This document shows, in pieces, positions 36,896-45,712 of a stretch of DNA of 64,000 nucleotides. The stretch covers positions 522,273 through 586,272 of the forward strand of contig NZ_CAMYIV010000012.1 in NCBI RefSeq assembly GCF_947258575.1, written 5' to 3'. The DNA comes from an uncultured Alcanivorax sp. Lineage in GTDB: Bacteria; Pseudomonadota; Gammaproteobacteria; Pseudomonadales; Alcanivoracaceae. The notes under the pieces were generated by a model that made no database searches, was not told the DNA's origin, and saw nothing but the letters and a program-made list of their open reading frames with translations. The first letter of the stretch is position 1. Every line of letters starts with the position of its first letter. Both the position numbers and the translations under genes were made by a program.

Positions 36896-38549
36896 CCGCC
36901 CCTGGCTGTCCACCTATGAATCCCTGGGTTACGACTGGCATACGTTGCCTGCGTTGCCCGAGAAAACCCTGTCCGATTACGTGCGCGACTATGCGGAACA
37001 GTTTCCCGACCGGGAAGCCCTGGTGTTCCTGGGCCAGGCGATTACCTACCAGCAACTGGATCACCTGGCCGACCGTATGGCCGCGCTGTTTACTGCCCAG
37101 GGTGCCAGGGCCGGCGATGTGTTGGGCCTGCAGATGCCCAACACGCCCCAGTACGTGGTGGCCTTTATCGCGGCGGCCCGGCTGGGCATGGTTAGCACCA
37201 GCATTTCCCCGCTGATGATGCCGCCGGAAATTACCCATCAGGCCAATGATGCCCAGGTGAAAATCCTGCTCACGCTGATGCCGTTCTGGCAGACCTCGAT
37301 GCCGCCGGTGCTGGGCAAGGTGGACACCCTGAGCACAGTGATCGTCTCCGGCCCCATGGACCTGATGACCGGGCAGGGCGAGGCCCTGGAAGAGACTCAC
37401 GAAGGTGTGCAGGTGATGTCCCTGCACGATCACTTGCCGGACACGGCCGAGCCGGTGAACACGCACGTGGATATGGATGCAGTGCTGTACCTGCAGTACA
37501 CCGGTGGAACCACCGGTCTGCCCAAGGGCGCCAGGCTGACCTCGCGCAATCTGTTCATGAACAACCTGCAGGCTAATGTGTTTTACGGCTATCGCACCGG
37601 CGAGGAAACCGTGGCCTCCGCGTTTCCGCTGTTTCATATCGGCGGCGCGGCGGTGGTGTTCAACGCCCTGCGCACCGCCTCCACCTTTCTGCTGATTCCT
37701 GATCCCCGTGATATCGATCACTTCGTTGCCGAAATGACAGCGCGAACGCCCACGGTATTGGCGGCGGTGCCGGCGCTGTATCAGATGCTGTGTGCCAACG
37801 AGACCTTCAAGAGCCTGGATTTCAGCGGCCTGCGCATGGCTATTTCCGGGGCGGCGCCCTTTGCCAAGGAAGAAGTGCAGCGGCTGGAAAGTGTGATCGG
37901 CAAGAACAAGTTCTGCGAAGTCTACGGCATGACGGAAACCAGCCCGGTGATCACCCTGAACCCGGCCTCCCACTTCAAGGAAGGCCATGTGGGTATCCCG
38001 CTGCCGGGCACGGAGGTGCGCATTGTGGATGTGGATACGGGCAACGCGATGCCGCTGGGTGAGCCCGGGGAAATCATCGCTGCCGGTCCCCAGGTGATGC
38101 AGGGCTATCTGGCCATGCCGGAGGCCACGGAAAAAGCGCTGCAGGAGATCGACGGCAAGCGCTGGATGCACACCGGGGATATCGGTGTCATGGACGAAGA
38201 CGGCTTTGTCCGCGTCTGTGATCGCAGCAAGGACATGCTGATTGTCGGTGGCTACAAGGTGTTTTCCGTGGAAGTGGAAGGCAAGGTGCAGAGCCTGCCC
38301 TGGGTGGGCATGTGCGCCGTGGTTGGCCGTCCGGACAGCAACCGCCCCGGCAACGAAATCGTGCAGCTTTATGTTGAACGCAGCGCAGATTGCGACAAGA
38401 GCGAAACCGATCTGAAGGCAGAGCTGGACAGTTTCTGCCGGGAAAACATGTCGCCCTACAAGGTGCCGAAGGAAGTGTTCTTCCTGGATGCCATTCCGCT
38501 CACCTCGGTGGGCAAGATCGACAAGAAAGCGTTGCGGAAAACCGCCTAG
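36882..38549 (+). CDS. Acyl-CoA ligase (AMP-binding enzyme)
   Basis: An ATP-dependent ligase of the ANL family that activates a carboxylic acid to acyl-AMP and then acyl-CoA. Motifs: P-loop YTGGTTGLPKG at residues 206-216, YGMTETSP, HTGDIGVMDEDGFVRVCDR with hinge, and the catalytic Lys in GKIDKKALRK near the C-terminus. 555 residues. ATG 36882 overlaps the DUF2236 gene by 14 bases with AAGG upstream. Similar to long- or medium-chain fatty acid ligases; substrate not deducible. With the neighbouring oxygenase-like proteins and acyl-CoA dehydrogenases it suggests oxidation of a lipid or terpenoid acid followed by beta-oxidation. Confidence 0.93.
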   Translation: MTSDNRPWLSTYESLGYDWHTLPALPEKTLSDYVRDYAEQFPDREALVFLGQAITYQQLDHLADRMAALFTAQGARAGDVLGLQMPNTPQYVVAFIAAARLGMVSTSISPLMMPPEITHQANDAQVKILLTLMPFWQTSMPPVLGKVDTLSTVIVSGPMDLMTGQGEALEETHEGVQVMSLHDHLPDTAEPVNTHVDMDAVLYLQYTGGTTGLPKGARLTSRNLFMNNLQANVFYGYRTGEETVASAFPLFHIGGAAVVFNALRTASTFLLIPDPRDIDHFVAEMTARTPTVLAAVPALYQMLCANETFKSLDFSGLRMAISGAAPFAKEEVQRLESVIGKNKFCEVYGMTETSPVITLNPASHFKEGHVGIPLPGTEVRIVDVDTGNAMPLGEPGEIIAAGPQVMQGYLAMPEATEKALQEIDGKRWMHTGDIGVMDEDGFVRVCDRSKDMLIVGGYKVFSVEVEGKVQSLPWVGMCAVVGRPDSNRPGNEIVQLYVERSADCDKSETDLKAELDSFCRENMSPYKVPKEVFFLDAIPLTSVGKIDKKALRKTA

Positions 38550-38556
38550 CTTGAAA

Positions 38557-38640
38557 CGTAGGGTGCACTGAGCCTAAGGCGAACTGCACCGACCCAAGGC
38601 CTATGTGGTGCAGTTCGCCTTAGGCTCAGTGCACCCTACG
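38557..38640. repeat. Short MITE-like palindrome, copy A
   Basis: 34-base arms starting CGTAGGGTGCACTGAGCC are perfectly complementary (38557-38590 and 38607-38640) with only a 16-base centre. The identical arms recur at 51673-51706 and 51812-51845 around a different 105-base centre. No coding capacity. It separates the acyl-CoA ligase from the LolB-DUF2236 gene within the same direction of transcription. Confidence 0.88.
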
Positions 38641-38694
38641 GGAAAGGCTGGCGATATTTTTTACCCATACCAATAACGATAAAGGGTCACGACC

Positions 38695-40338
38695 ATGACA
38701 AAAATAACGCTACAACATAGCAAGGTGATCCTGCTGGGCATGCTGGTGGTTCTGCAGGGCTGCTCGGCATTCAAGGCGTCCCACTTCGTGCCGGAATCGG
38801 CGGAAAACATGCGTGAGTGGGAAGTGGAGGGGCGCTTTGTGCTGCGGGCGGACAGCACTGTCAGCAAAAGCCATTTCGCCTTCAGGCAGATCGGCGAGGA
38901 GTACGCCCTGTCCATTCTTATGGAAGAACCGGTGGGCGAACCGAAAGTCATCATTCACGGCAACGTCTATGAGCCGGACAGTGAAACCGTAGATGTGATT
39001 GGCGGGGCGGAGGCCATGAACGTGGCGGAGCATCTGCAGGCGCATATCCGTGCCGGCAATCTGTCTTACTGGTTGCGGGGTCTGCCGGCCACCGCCGATG
39101 CGGTGGTGTACCAGGAAGATCTGGATCGGGTTGATCGTATCGAGGAAGCCGGTTGGGATATCGACTACAAGGAATACATGGCGGTGCAGAATTACCTGCT
39201 GCCGTCGGAAGTGAAGTTCAAGGGCGAGCCGGGTTCCTTCACCCTGGATATGGTGCGCGCGGAAACCGCTTATCTGACCAGCCCCTGTGGGCAGAATGTG
39301 TCGGCTAGTGAGCTTGAGTCGCCGCCGGAAAATAACGCCGGACAGGATGCAGTGAGACGACTGGTACCCAGCGACGGTAGTCCGCCGATTCCCCGCTGGG
39401 TGGACGAAGCCGCCTTCTGCCGGCAACTAGTGAAGGTCCACGGCAAGATCCCGGACTCCCGGGTGGGTTTGTACGGGCCGGATTCCATGATGTGGAAGCT
39501 GTCCCGGGCGGGCATGCCGGGAGCCTTCGGTGCCGGCCGGGCGCTGCTGTTGCAACTGGCCCATCCCTGGGTCACGGCCAGCATCGATGAGCATTCGGTA
39601 GTGCGCGATGATCCACTGGGCCGCGCCCGTCGCACCTTCCAGCATGTGGGCACCATGGTGTTCGGTAGTATGCCCCAGGTGATGACCTCGGCCAATCAGG
39701 TGCGCGATATCCACGAGGAAATCGAAGGCGACGTGCCGATGGATTCCGGTGCCTTCAAACGGGGCAGTGAGTACCGGGCCAACGAAGTGGCGGCCATGAT
39801 CTGGGTCCATGCCACCCTGTGGGAAACTCTGGCCTACATGTACGAAAAAATGGAAGGCGAGCTGACCCAGTCAGAGAAGGACCAGTTCTACGAAGAAACC
39901 AAACTGTTTGCCATGCTGTTCGGTGTGCCGGAACAGGCCCTGCCGAAAGACTGGAATGCCTTTATGGCATACAACCGCGCCATGTGGGCCAGCCCCCAGC
40001 TTACCGTGGCTGAAAACGGTATCCGCCTGAAGGAAGACCTGTTCGACCCGCGCTCCATCTGGATGATCTTCCCGTTGTGGGTGCAGGAGCAGGTCACCGC
40101 CGCCAATCTGCCGCCGCGTATTCGGGATGAATTTGAAATGAAATACGGCTGGTGGCAGAAGTTCAACAACACCTGGATCATGAGCGGCGCCAAGGTCACC
40201 CAGTGGATGCTGCCCAAGAGCCTGGAGCGTAACCCGCTGTACCATGAAGCCAATGCACGGCTCGAAGGCGAACGGGTGGGGGGCTATAACCAGTTCCTGA
40301 TCGAGGCGCTGCTGGACAAGGAGCGGTTGGTTAACTGA
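38695..40338 (+). CDS. Lipoprotein fusion: LolB-like domain + DUF2236 domain
   Basis: 547 residues. A lipoprotein signal (VILLGMLVVLQGC, lipid-carrying C23; next residue S24 predicts outer-membrane sorting). Residues about 38-195 match LolB, the outer-membrane lipoprotein receptor: WEVEGRFVLRAD, FAFRQIGEEYALSILMEEPV, YWLRGLP at 125-131 and the closing YLLPSEVKFKGEPGSFTLDM. Residues about 255-530 are a second DUF2236 domain: GRALLLQLAHPWVTASIDEH, then SVVRDDPLGRARRTF, with H290 and H300 as haem-ligand candidates. Such a fusion is unusual. It would place an oxygenase-like domain on the periplasmic face of the outer membrane next to a hydrophobic-ligand pocket. AAGGG lies 9 bases before the ATG. 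Its stop overlaps the FMN-binding gene by one base. Confidence 0.85.
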   Translation: MTKITLQHSKVILLGMLVVLQGCSAFKASHFVPESAENMREWEVEGRFVLRADSTVSKSHFAFRQIGEEYALSILMEEPVGEPKVIIHGNVYEPDSETVDVIGGAEAMNVAEHLQAHIRAGNLSYWLRGLPATADAVVYQEDLDRVDRIEEAGWDIDYKEYMAVQNYLLPSEVKFKGEPGSFTLDMVRAETAYLTSPCGQNVSASELESPPENNAGQDAVRRLVPSDGSPPIPRWVDEAAFCRQLVKVHGKIPDSRVGLYGPDSMMWKLSRAGMPGAFGAGRALLLQLAHPWVTASIDEHSVVRDDPLGRARRTFQHVGTMVFGSMPQVMTSANQVRDIHEEIEGDVPMDSGAFKRGSEYRANEVAAMIWVHATLWETLAYMYEKMEGELTQSEKDQFYEETKLFAMLFGVPEQALPKDWNAFMAYNRAMWASPQLTVAENGIRLKEDLFDPRSIWMIFPLWVQEQVTAANLPPRIRDEFEMKYGWWQKFNNTWIMSGAKVTQWMLPKSLERNPLYHEANARLEGERVGGYNQFLIEALLDKERLVN

Positions 40339-40877
40339 TGCCAAGAGTCATCGCACTGCTACTGATGCTCGGGCTGGCGGCAACCCTGCCGGCCTATGAG
40401 GTGCAGATCCGTCATCTCAGTCAGCGGGATTTTCTGCAGCAGGTGTTTGCTGACCAGGAGCCGCAAGCGGGCTTGCTGCCCTTGCGTGGCGAACTGCGCG
40501 AGCGGGTGACAACGGTGTTGGGCCACCCCTATCGGGGCCTGCGTCTGCGCTACTGGCATACCGATACAACCAGCGCCTGGATCATCGACGAAAAAAGCAA
40601 GGACATGCCCATGACCGTGGGTGTAGCCGTGGGGCCAGAGGGGATTGTGGATCTGGAGATCCTGGTCTACCGGGAACCCCGTGGTGGTGAAGTGCACCAG
40701 GCGTTTTTCCGTCGTCAGTATCGGGGCATGACGCTCAGTGAAAACGATACCTTGTCGGGCCAGGTGGATGGCATCACCGGCGCCACCCTGTCCGTGGATG
40801 CCACCAGCCGGGTAGCGGCCATGGCGCTGGTGTTGCATCAGGCAGTGATGGAAAACAATGGCAACGTCTTGAATTAA
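40338..40877 (+). CDS. Periplasmic FMN-binding domain protein
   Basis: 179 residues with a signal peptide (IALLLMLGLAATLPA). The FMN_bind signature DGITGATLSV (about residues 146-155) carries the Thr of the S/T-GAT-S/T motif to which FMN is covalently attached in RnfG/NqrC/NosR-like proteins. Upstream, VGVAVGPEGIVDLEILVYREPRGGEV is the typical strand set of this domain. The start codon overlaps the stop of the LolB-DUF2236 gene (TGATG), so the two are tightly coupled. A one-electron carrier role in the periplasm, perhaps supplying the haem domain, is a natural inference. Confidence 0.88.
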   Translation: MPRVIALLLMLGLAATLPAYEVQIRHLSQRDFLQQVFADQEPQAGLLPLRGELRERVTTVLGHPYRGLRLRYWHTDTTSAWIIDEKSKDMPMTVGVAVGPEGIVDLEILVYREPRGGEVHQAFFRRQYRGMTLSENDTLSGQVDGITGATLSVDATSRVAAMALVLHQAVMENNGNVLN

Positions 40878-40899
40878 GGCCTGCCCAAAATCAATTTTC

Positions 40900-40974
40900 A
40901 CCACAGAAGGCACAGAAGGCACAGAGGGCACCGAGAAAAATCTTTTCCTCAGTGAACTCTGTGCCCTCTGTGGT
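40900..40974. repeat. Palindromic repeat of CCACAGA/GGCACAGA units
   Basis: ACCACAGAAGGCACAGA (40900-40916) and TCTGTGCCCTCTGTGGT (40958-40974) form a 17-bp stem with one mismatch. The left arm is extended by an extra GGCACAGA-type unit. It lies in the 191-base gap before ydbH; no promoter is evident. Confidence 0.75.
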
Positions 40975-41068
40975 AAAACAGGGTTTTCCCGTGGGGCGAT
41001 GGACAGTTGCCAGAACCCCGCCAAGCCACCACTATCGAACCATTGTCACTACGCTGGCTCTAACCGTT

Positions 41069-43678
41069 ATGGTTCGATTTTTTCCGCCTGTTATTCGAGG
41101 CCTTGGTTATGCGCTGCTACTGCTGCTGATTGTGGCACTGGTGGCCGCGGGCTGGCTTTATAGCCAGGGCCTGCGCGTGGGCAAACCGGGCTGGGACAAC
41201 GGCCTGACCCTGGCCCATTGGCGTTGGCAGCCTGACGGTTGCGCGCCGCTGGCGGGGAAAGATCTGGTTCTGCGCGATCTGTTTCCTCTCAATGTCCACA
41301 CGCGCACAGTCACAGTCACGGCCTGTGACAGCGGCGCGAACGATGACGGTTTCGTGATGCCGGCATCCCTGCCCTGGACTCCCCCTTTTGCGCTTTCCAT
41401 TGAGACGTTGCAGTTGCCTGAAATCGGTGAGGTGGTCCCGCCACCGTTGCAGGTAAAAGCCCGACAGCAACAACAGCACTGGTCCCTTCAGGTGGAGAGT
41501 CCACAAAGCGACCTGAAGGCGGAGTATGCCCGCGATGACGGGCAGTGGTCGCTGCACGGCAACGGCTCGCTTAAGGAATGGCTGACGGACTGGCAGGGTA
41601 TATGGCAGCTTGAAGGCGAGGGTGTATGGCAGGGACAACCCGCTGGCACCCTGAGCGCAACCCTGCAGGATGCCGGTCTGCAATCTCAGCCGCAAAAAGC
41701 CGATTTGGCAATGAAGGCCAGTTTTACTGGTGCGCAGTGGCAGGCTGAGATGAGCCTCAGCGAACCGTTATCGCTCAATGAGCACTGGCAGCTGGCAATC
41801 CCGGCACCGTTATCGTTACAAGGGCAGGGCATTGCCCTGTTGCAAGCCCGGGGACAGTTACAACTGCAAGGGCCACCAGGACAGGTGCATGTTTCTGCCA
41901 ACAGTGATGACGGCACCATAGAACAGGGTGCCGGGCGGGTCATGTTGACGGGGCCGGAGCTGGATGGGCAACTGGATTTTCAGTGGCAGGATCGAATGCT
42001 GACCCTGTCGCCGGCAACCCTGGCGTTGCCGGAACAACTCTCCGCGCAATGGAAAGAGCCCCTGCAAGTGCCCATGGCGCTGGACGGCGTCACGGATCTG
42101 CCGTTGCTGGTTGGCTATGACGACCTGCGCCTTAAAGCCAGCCCCAGCCGGTTCCAGTGGCAGGGCAAACACTGGCAGTGGCAGGGCGCGCTGGGGCTAC
42201 AGGGACGTTGGCAAGGGTACCGGCTGGATGGCCACTGGCAAGGTCAGGCCGCCAGCGATGGTTTGCAGGGCAAGCCGATTACCCTCAACGCTCGTAACGG
42301 CGACGACCGTCTCGCCTTCCGCTTACCACTGGAATCTCTGCACCGGGCACCTTACGGCGGCAAGGCCACGGTGAAAGGTCAGTACGCGGGCTATCCGCTC
42401 GATGGCAGCCTGTCCTTCCGCCAGGCGGCGAGCGGCTGGCAGGGCACGTTGTCGGCCACCTCGTCCATTCCCGACTATGATCGGGGCGGTGACGTCTCCC
42501 TGCAGGTGCCATGGCACCTGGAAGACAGTGCGGTGGTGCTGGCCAATGGCAGCCAACTGTCCGTCAGCGAAGGGCTGGTGGGGCAGGTGTTGCTACGCCC
42601 GTTCACCGTAGCGGCCAGTGGCCCGGTAACGGTGAGCACTGCCGGGGCCCATGGTCAGGTGCAACTGCGCAGTGGTGGCCTGCTGGCGGCCCGCTGGCGG
42701 TTGCCGGTGGTGGCAGGCAGTGCCCGGCTGGTCGGTAAAAAAGCCACGGCACGGCTGACCATTGCCGATTGGCAAAGTGAGCTGACGGCGCAAGCCTCTC
42801 TGGCAGGGGACGTCCCTCAAGGCAGTTTTCAGATCGATAGCAAGTTGATCCCGGCCATGGGCCAGGGCCTGGCAATGACGCCGCAGGAAGGTACGCTCAC
42901 AGGCAAGGGTAGCTGGCAATGGCGTGACATTCTGTCTGCTCAAGGGACAATCCGCCTGGCGGATACGGGAGTGGACTGGGGCAGCGTCACGGCCCGAGGG
43001 ATTCAGGGAACTCTGCAAGGGCACTATCGTGATGGCGCGGTGTCTCTAAAGAGTGAGGGGCCGGTGACGGCGAACACCCTGGATATCGGTACCCCGATTA
43101 CCGGCCTGTCCCTGCAGATGGAGAGCGATCTCAGCCAATGGCAGTTCACTGATATCAGCGCGGATCTGCTGGGAGGCTCTCTGCGGGCACCGGCACTGGA
43201 CTGGCCGTCACCCCGTCCCCAGCCGGTGGTGATTACCCGCATTGATCTGGAGCAGGTGGCCGCCTTGCAGAACCCGCCGGCGGTATTTCTGGATGGGCGT
43301 GTTGGCGGCTATGTGCCGCTGCAACTGGGTACGAATTTTATGGTGGTGGAAGGAGCGCGGCTGGCCAATGAGGAAACCCTGTCCCTGCGTATTCCACCGT
43401 CATCCAGTGTGCAATCCATGGCTGGCTCCAATCAGGCGGTGAAACTGGCCCTGGAAAGCCTCAGTGTGTTGACCATTCCGGATTTCCAGGCCCGCATGAA
43501 TATGGATAAGGAAGGCTGGCTGGAGGCCGCGGTAACCATCAAGGGCGTGAATCCGCAGAGAAATAATCTGCCGGTGGTGTTTAACTACACTCATCGGGAA
43601 AACATGCTGGTGCTGATGCGCAGCCTGCGTATTGGCGATGACATTACCGAGAAACTGCGCACGGAGAGAACCCAATGA
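41069..43678 (+). CDS. ydbH: YdbH-family AsmA/TamB-like lipid transport protein
   Basis: 869 residues. One N-terminal membrane anchor (ALLLLLIVALVAAGWLY) is followed by a very long beta-rich, Gln/Leu-rich periplasmic part typical of bridge-like AsmA proteins, and a conserved C-terminus (VFLDGRVGGYVPLQLG, then LPVVFNYTHRENMLVLMRSL). In E. coli YdbH acts redundantly with TamB and YhdP in moving phospholipids to the outer membrane. ATG 41069 is chosen because it starts just before the membrane anchor. Upstream codons run through the repeat. The ribosome-binding site is weak. It overlaps ynbE by 4 bases. Confidence 0.9.
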   Translation: MVRFFPPVIRGLGYALLLLLIVALVAAGWLYSQGLRVGKPGWDNGLTLAHWRWQPDGCAPLAGKDLVLRDLFPLNVHTRTVTVTACDSGANDDGFVMPASLPWTPPFALSIETLQLPEIGEVVPPPLQVKARQQQQHWSLQVESPQSDLKAEYARDDGQWSLHGNGSLKEWLTDWQGIWQLEGEGVWQGQPAGTLSATLQDAGLQSQPQKADLAMKASFTGAQWQAEMSLSEPLSLNEHWQLAIPAPLSLQGQGIALLQARGQLQLQGPPGQVHVSANSDDGTIEQGAGRVMLTGPELDGQLDFQWQDRMLTLSPATLALPEQLSAQWKEPLQVPMALDGVTDLPLLVGYDDLRLKASPSRFQWQGKHWQWQGALGLQGRWQGYRLDGHWQGQAASDGLQGKPITLNARNGDDRLAFRLPLESLHRAPYGGKATVKGQYAGYPLDGSLSFRQAASGWQGTLSATSSIPDYDRGGDVSLQVPWHLEDSAVVLANGSQLSVSEGLVGQVLLRPFTVAASGPVTVSTAGAHGQVQLRSGGLLAARWRLPVVAGSARLVGKKATARLTIADWQSELTAQASLAGDVPQGSFQIDSKLIPAMGQGLAMTPQEGTLTGKGSWQWRDILSAQGTIRLADTGVDWGSVTARGIQGTLQGHYRDGAVSLKSEGPVTANTLDIGTPITGLSLQMESDLSQWQFTDISADLLGGSLRAPALDWPSPRPQPVVITRIDLEQVAALQNPPAVFLDGRVGGYVPLQLGTNFMVVEGARLANEETLSLRIPPSSSVQSMAGSNQAVKLALESLSVLTIPDFQARMNMDKEGWLEAAVTIKGVNPQRNNLPVVFNYTHRENMLVLMRSLRIGDDITEKLRTERTQ

Positions 43679-43863
43679 AAAACCTCGCGCCGGGCCTGTT
43701 GCTGGCGGCGGCCATGTTGCCCGCCTGCACACCGACGGTGGCCCTCAAGGCACCGGAAGAGCCCATCACCATCAACCTGAACGTGAAGATCGATCATGAA
43801 ATCCGCCTCAAGGTGGAAAAGGATATCGATCAGTTATTCAGTGAAGACAGCGACCTGTTTTAA
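43675..43863 (+). CDS. ynbE: YnbE-family small outer-membrane lipoprotein
   Basis: 62 residues with lipobox LPAC (C18) and the family core EEPITINLNVKIDHEIRLKV, ending DIDQLFSEDSDLF. In E. coli YnbE extends YdbH by beta-strand pairing to complete the intermembrane bridge. ATG overlaps the ydbH stop (ATGA), confirming one operon. Confidence 0.93.
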   Translation: MKNLAPGLLLAAAMLPACTPTVALKAPEEPITINLNVKIDHEIRLKVEKDIDQLFSEDSDLF

Positions 43864-43875
43864 GGAGTAGGGACC

Positions 43876-44199
43876 ATGAAAATTGTAAAGACCATGATTG
43901 CCACCCTGACCCTGCTGTTGAGCATGGCGGCGTTTGCGCTGGATCTGGATGCGGCAAAAAGCCAGGGGATGGTGGGTGAACAACCTGACGGTTATCTAGG
44001 GGTGGTCAAGGCGACCCCGGCGGCCGTGGAACTGGTGGCGGATATCAACCAGAAACGCCGTGATGCCTATGAGCGTATCGCCAAACAGAACGGCATTACC
44101 CTGGATCAGGTGGCGCGCCTGGCCGGCCAGAAGGCCATCGACAAGACCGATGGCGGTGACTACGTACGAACTCCGGACGGTCAGTGGGTCACCAAGTAG
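43876..44199 (+). CDS. ydbL: YdbL-family periplasmic protein
   Basis: 107 residues with signal peptide (MIATLTLLLSMAAFA) and DUF1318 core: AKSQGMVGEQPDGYLGVVKA and QKRRDAYERIAKQNGITLDQ, closing with RTPDGQWVTK. In E. coli YdbL helps control YnbE assembly with YdbH. GGAG lies before the ATG, 12 bases after ynbE. Confidence 0.93.
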   Translation: MKIVKTMIATLTLLLSMAAFALDLDAAKSQGMVGEQPDGYLGVVKATPAAVELVADINQKRRDAYERIAKQNGITLDQVARLAGQKAIDKTDGGDYVRTPDGQWVTK

Positions 44200-44211
44200 A
44201 GGTAATGCTTG

Positions 44212-44310
44212 CGTAGGGTGGATTAGCCGCAGGCGTAATCCACCAAAAAAGCCTTGGCGTCTGGGGGGAACCGGGATGGTGGATTACGCCTATGGCTAAT
44301 CCACCCTACG
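44212..44310. repeat. Palindromic GTAGGGTGGATTAG-type repeat
   Basis: Arms 44212-44244 and 44278-44310 begin and end CGTAGGGTGGATTAGCC and its near complement (a few mismatches), around a 33-base centre. The outer CGTAGGGTG is shared with the MITE copies at 38557 and 51673, but the inner sequence differs. It directly follows ydbL. Confidence 0.8.
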
Positions 44311-44554
44311 GGGGAAAAAAAATATCTTGAAGAGAGATTTTAATATCTCTTTTATAAAAATAAATTGCTATAGAGAGAGCATTGGAGCTCTCGTTCCAAC
44401 TGATATTTATTCATTAACCTTGTGTAAATCATTGATATTATAGTCGTTAAATTTCCGTAAATTTACGCCTCTCAGCACTGCTTCATGGCTGCTTGTTCTT
44501 CGTCCTGGTGGTTAAATCCGCGAAATTACTGGGCAACAGGAAAGGAACTCTGCC
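44311..44554 (+). promoter_or_regulatory. AT-rich leader before the OmpA gene
   Basis: About 245 bases, strikingly AT-rich compared with the genes. AGAGATTTTAATATCTCTTTT near 44334 is a hairpin followed by Ts and may terminate the ydb operon. GAGAGC...GCTCTC follows near 44378-44394. TATTATAG near 44437 and other AT boxes are promoter candidates, but no pair stands out. A long structured leader before an abundant porin gene often carries sRNA control; this is only inference. Confidence 0.4.
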
Positions 44555-45661
44555 ATGAAAAAGATTTTGCGCGTTACTGCGGCTCTTCCGCTGTTTATTT
44601 CCCCCCTTGCCATGGCCGGAGAAAATGTTCCGGATCGCTATGGCTATATTGGTGGCCATGCCAGTTACTACACCTTTTACGACAACGATGTGATCGGTAA
44701 CGGCACCGATGGCCTGGATGATGTGCCTTTTTATGGTGGTCAGCTTGGCTGGCGTTTTCATCCCAACTGGTCGGTACAGGGTTGGTATGACGAGGTGGAA
44801 GGCGATGCGGAAAGCAAATACGATTCCGGCCGTCGTCTGGACATGACCAACTATTTCGTCAGCGGTCGTTACCACTTCAACGATACCGGCATTCTCGGTT
44901 TTGAACCCTACGCGGGTATCAATGTGGGCGAGCAGCTGATTGAAAGCCTGAACAACACCAACAGTGATGAAAACGATGAGCTGATGACGGGTGTTGAGCT
45001 GGGTGTTCAGCGTGCCTTCTTCAAGCATGTGATTCTGGATCTGGGTACCCGTCACGCCTACAGCACTGATCGCGAGTACTGGGAAGGCCAGGTCTATGCG
45101 GGCCTTAACCTGGCGTTTGGTATCAGTAACGACAGCGACGACAGCGCTGAGGATGAGGTGGTGGCGGCTACCCCGGCTGAAGTGGTAACCGGAGACAGCG
45201 ATGGTGATGGGGTCAACGATGACCGTGACCGTTGCCCGAATACCGCCTCCGGTGCGGTGGTGGATGCGGATGGCTGTCAGGTCTATGAGAGCCTGGAGAA
45301 GCGCGAAACCTCGGTGATCTATTTCGGCTTTGATCGCGATAGCATCCAGGGTCAGTTCAGCGATGAAATCCGCGGTGTGGCGGAGCGCCTTAACGGTGGC
45401 GAGCAAGGCCGCATCCGTGTGGAAGGTCATGCGGACAGCACCGGCCCGGCAGAGTACAACCAGAGCTTGTCCGAGCGTCGTGCCCAGTCCGTGAAGGATC
45501 GTTTGATGAAAGATTTCAAAGTCAGCGGTGAGCGGATCAGCACGGAAGGCTTTGGTGAGCGCAAGCCGGTAGCGGACAACAGCACCCGCGAAGGCCGCGC
45601 CAAGAACCGCCGTGCGGATATCATCGTGGAAACCGAAGAGAAGAAAGCGCAGTTCAAGTAA
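44555..45661 (+). CDS. OmpA-family outer membrane porin
   Basis: 368 residues: signal peptide (LPLFISPLAMA), an N-terminal eight-strand-type barrel (about 22-190), an Asp-rich calcium-type hinge (DSDGDGVNDDRDRCPNTASG) and a C-terminal OmpA peptidoglycan-binding domain with VEGHADSTGPAEYNQSLSER and FGERKPVADNSTREGRAKNR. This is the OprF-like layout. It links the outer membrane to the cell wall and may form a channel. AGGAAC precedes the ATG. Single gene with its own terminator. Confidence 0.95.
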   Translation: MKKILRVTAALPLFISPLAMAGENVPDRYGYIGGHASYYTFYDNDVIGNGTDGLDDVPFYGGQLGWRFHPNWSVQGWYDEVEGDAESKYDSGRRLDMTNYFVSGRYHFNDTGILGFEPYAGINVGEQLIESLNNTNSDENDELMTGVELGVQRAFFKHVILDLGTRHAYSTDREYWEGQVYAGLNLAFGISNDSDDSAEDEVVAATPAEVVTGDSDGDGVNDDRDRCPNTASGAVVDADGCQVYESLEKRETSVIYFGFDRDSIQGQFSDEIRGVAERLNGGEQGRIRVEGHADSTGPAEYNQSLSERRAQSVKDRLMKDFKVSGERISTEGFGERKPVADNSTREGRAKNRRADIIVETEEKKAQFK

Positions 45662-45678
45662 CCGCGTTATTCGGGAAA

Positions 45679-45712
45679 CAAAAACGGGATGCTTCGGCAT
45701 CCCGTTTTTTTT
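45679..45712 (+). terminator. Terminator of the OmpA gene
   Basis: ACGGGATGC, loop TTCG, GCATCCCGT and eight Ts: an ideal intrinsic terminator 22 bases after the stop. Confidence 0.95.
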
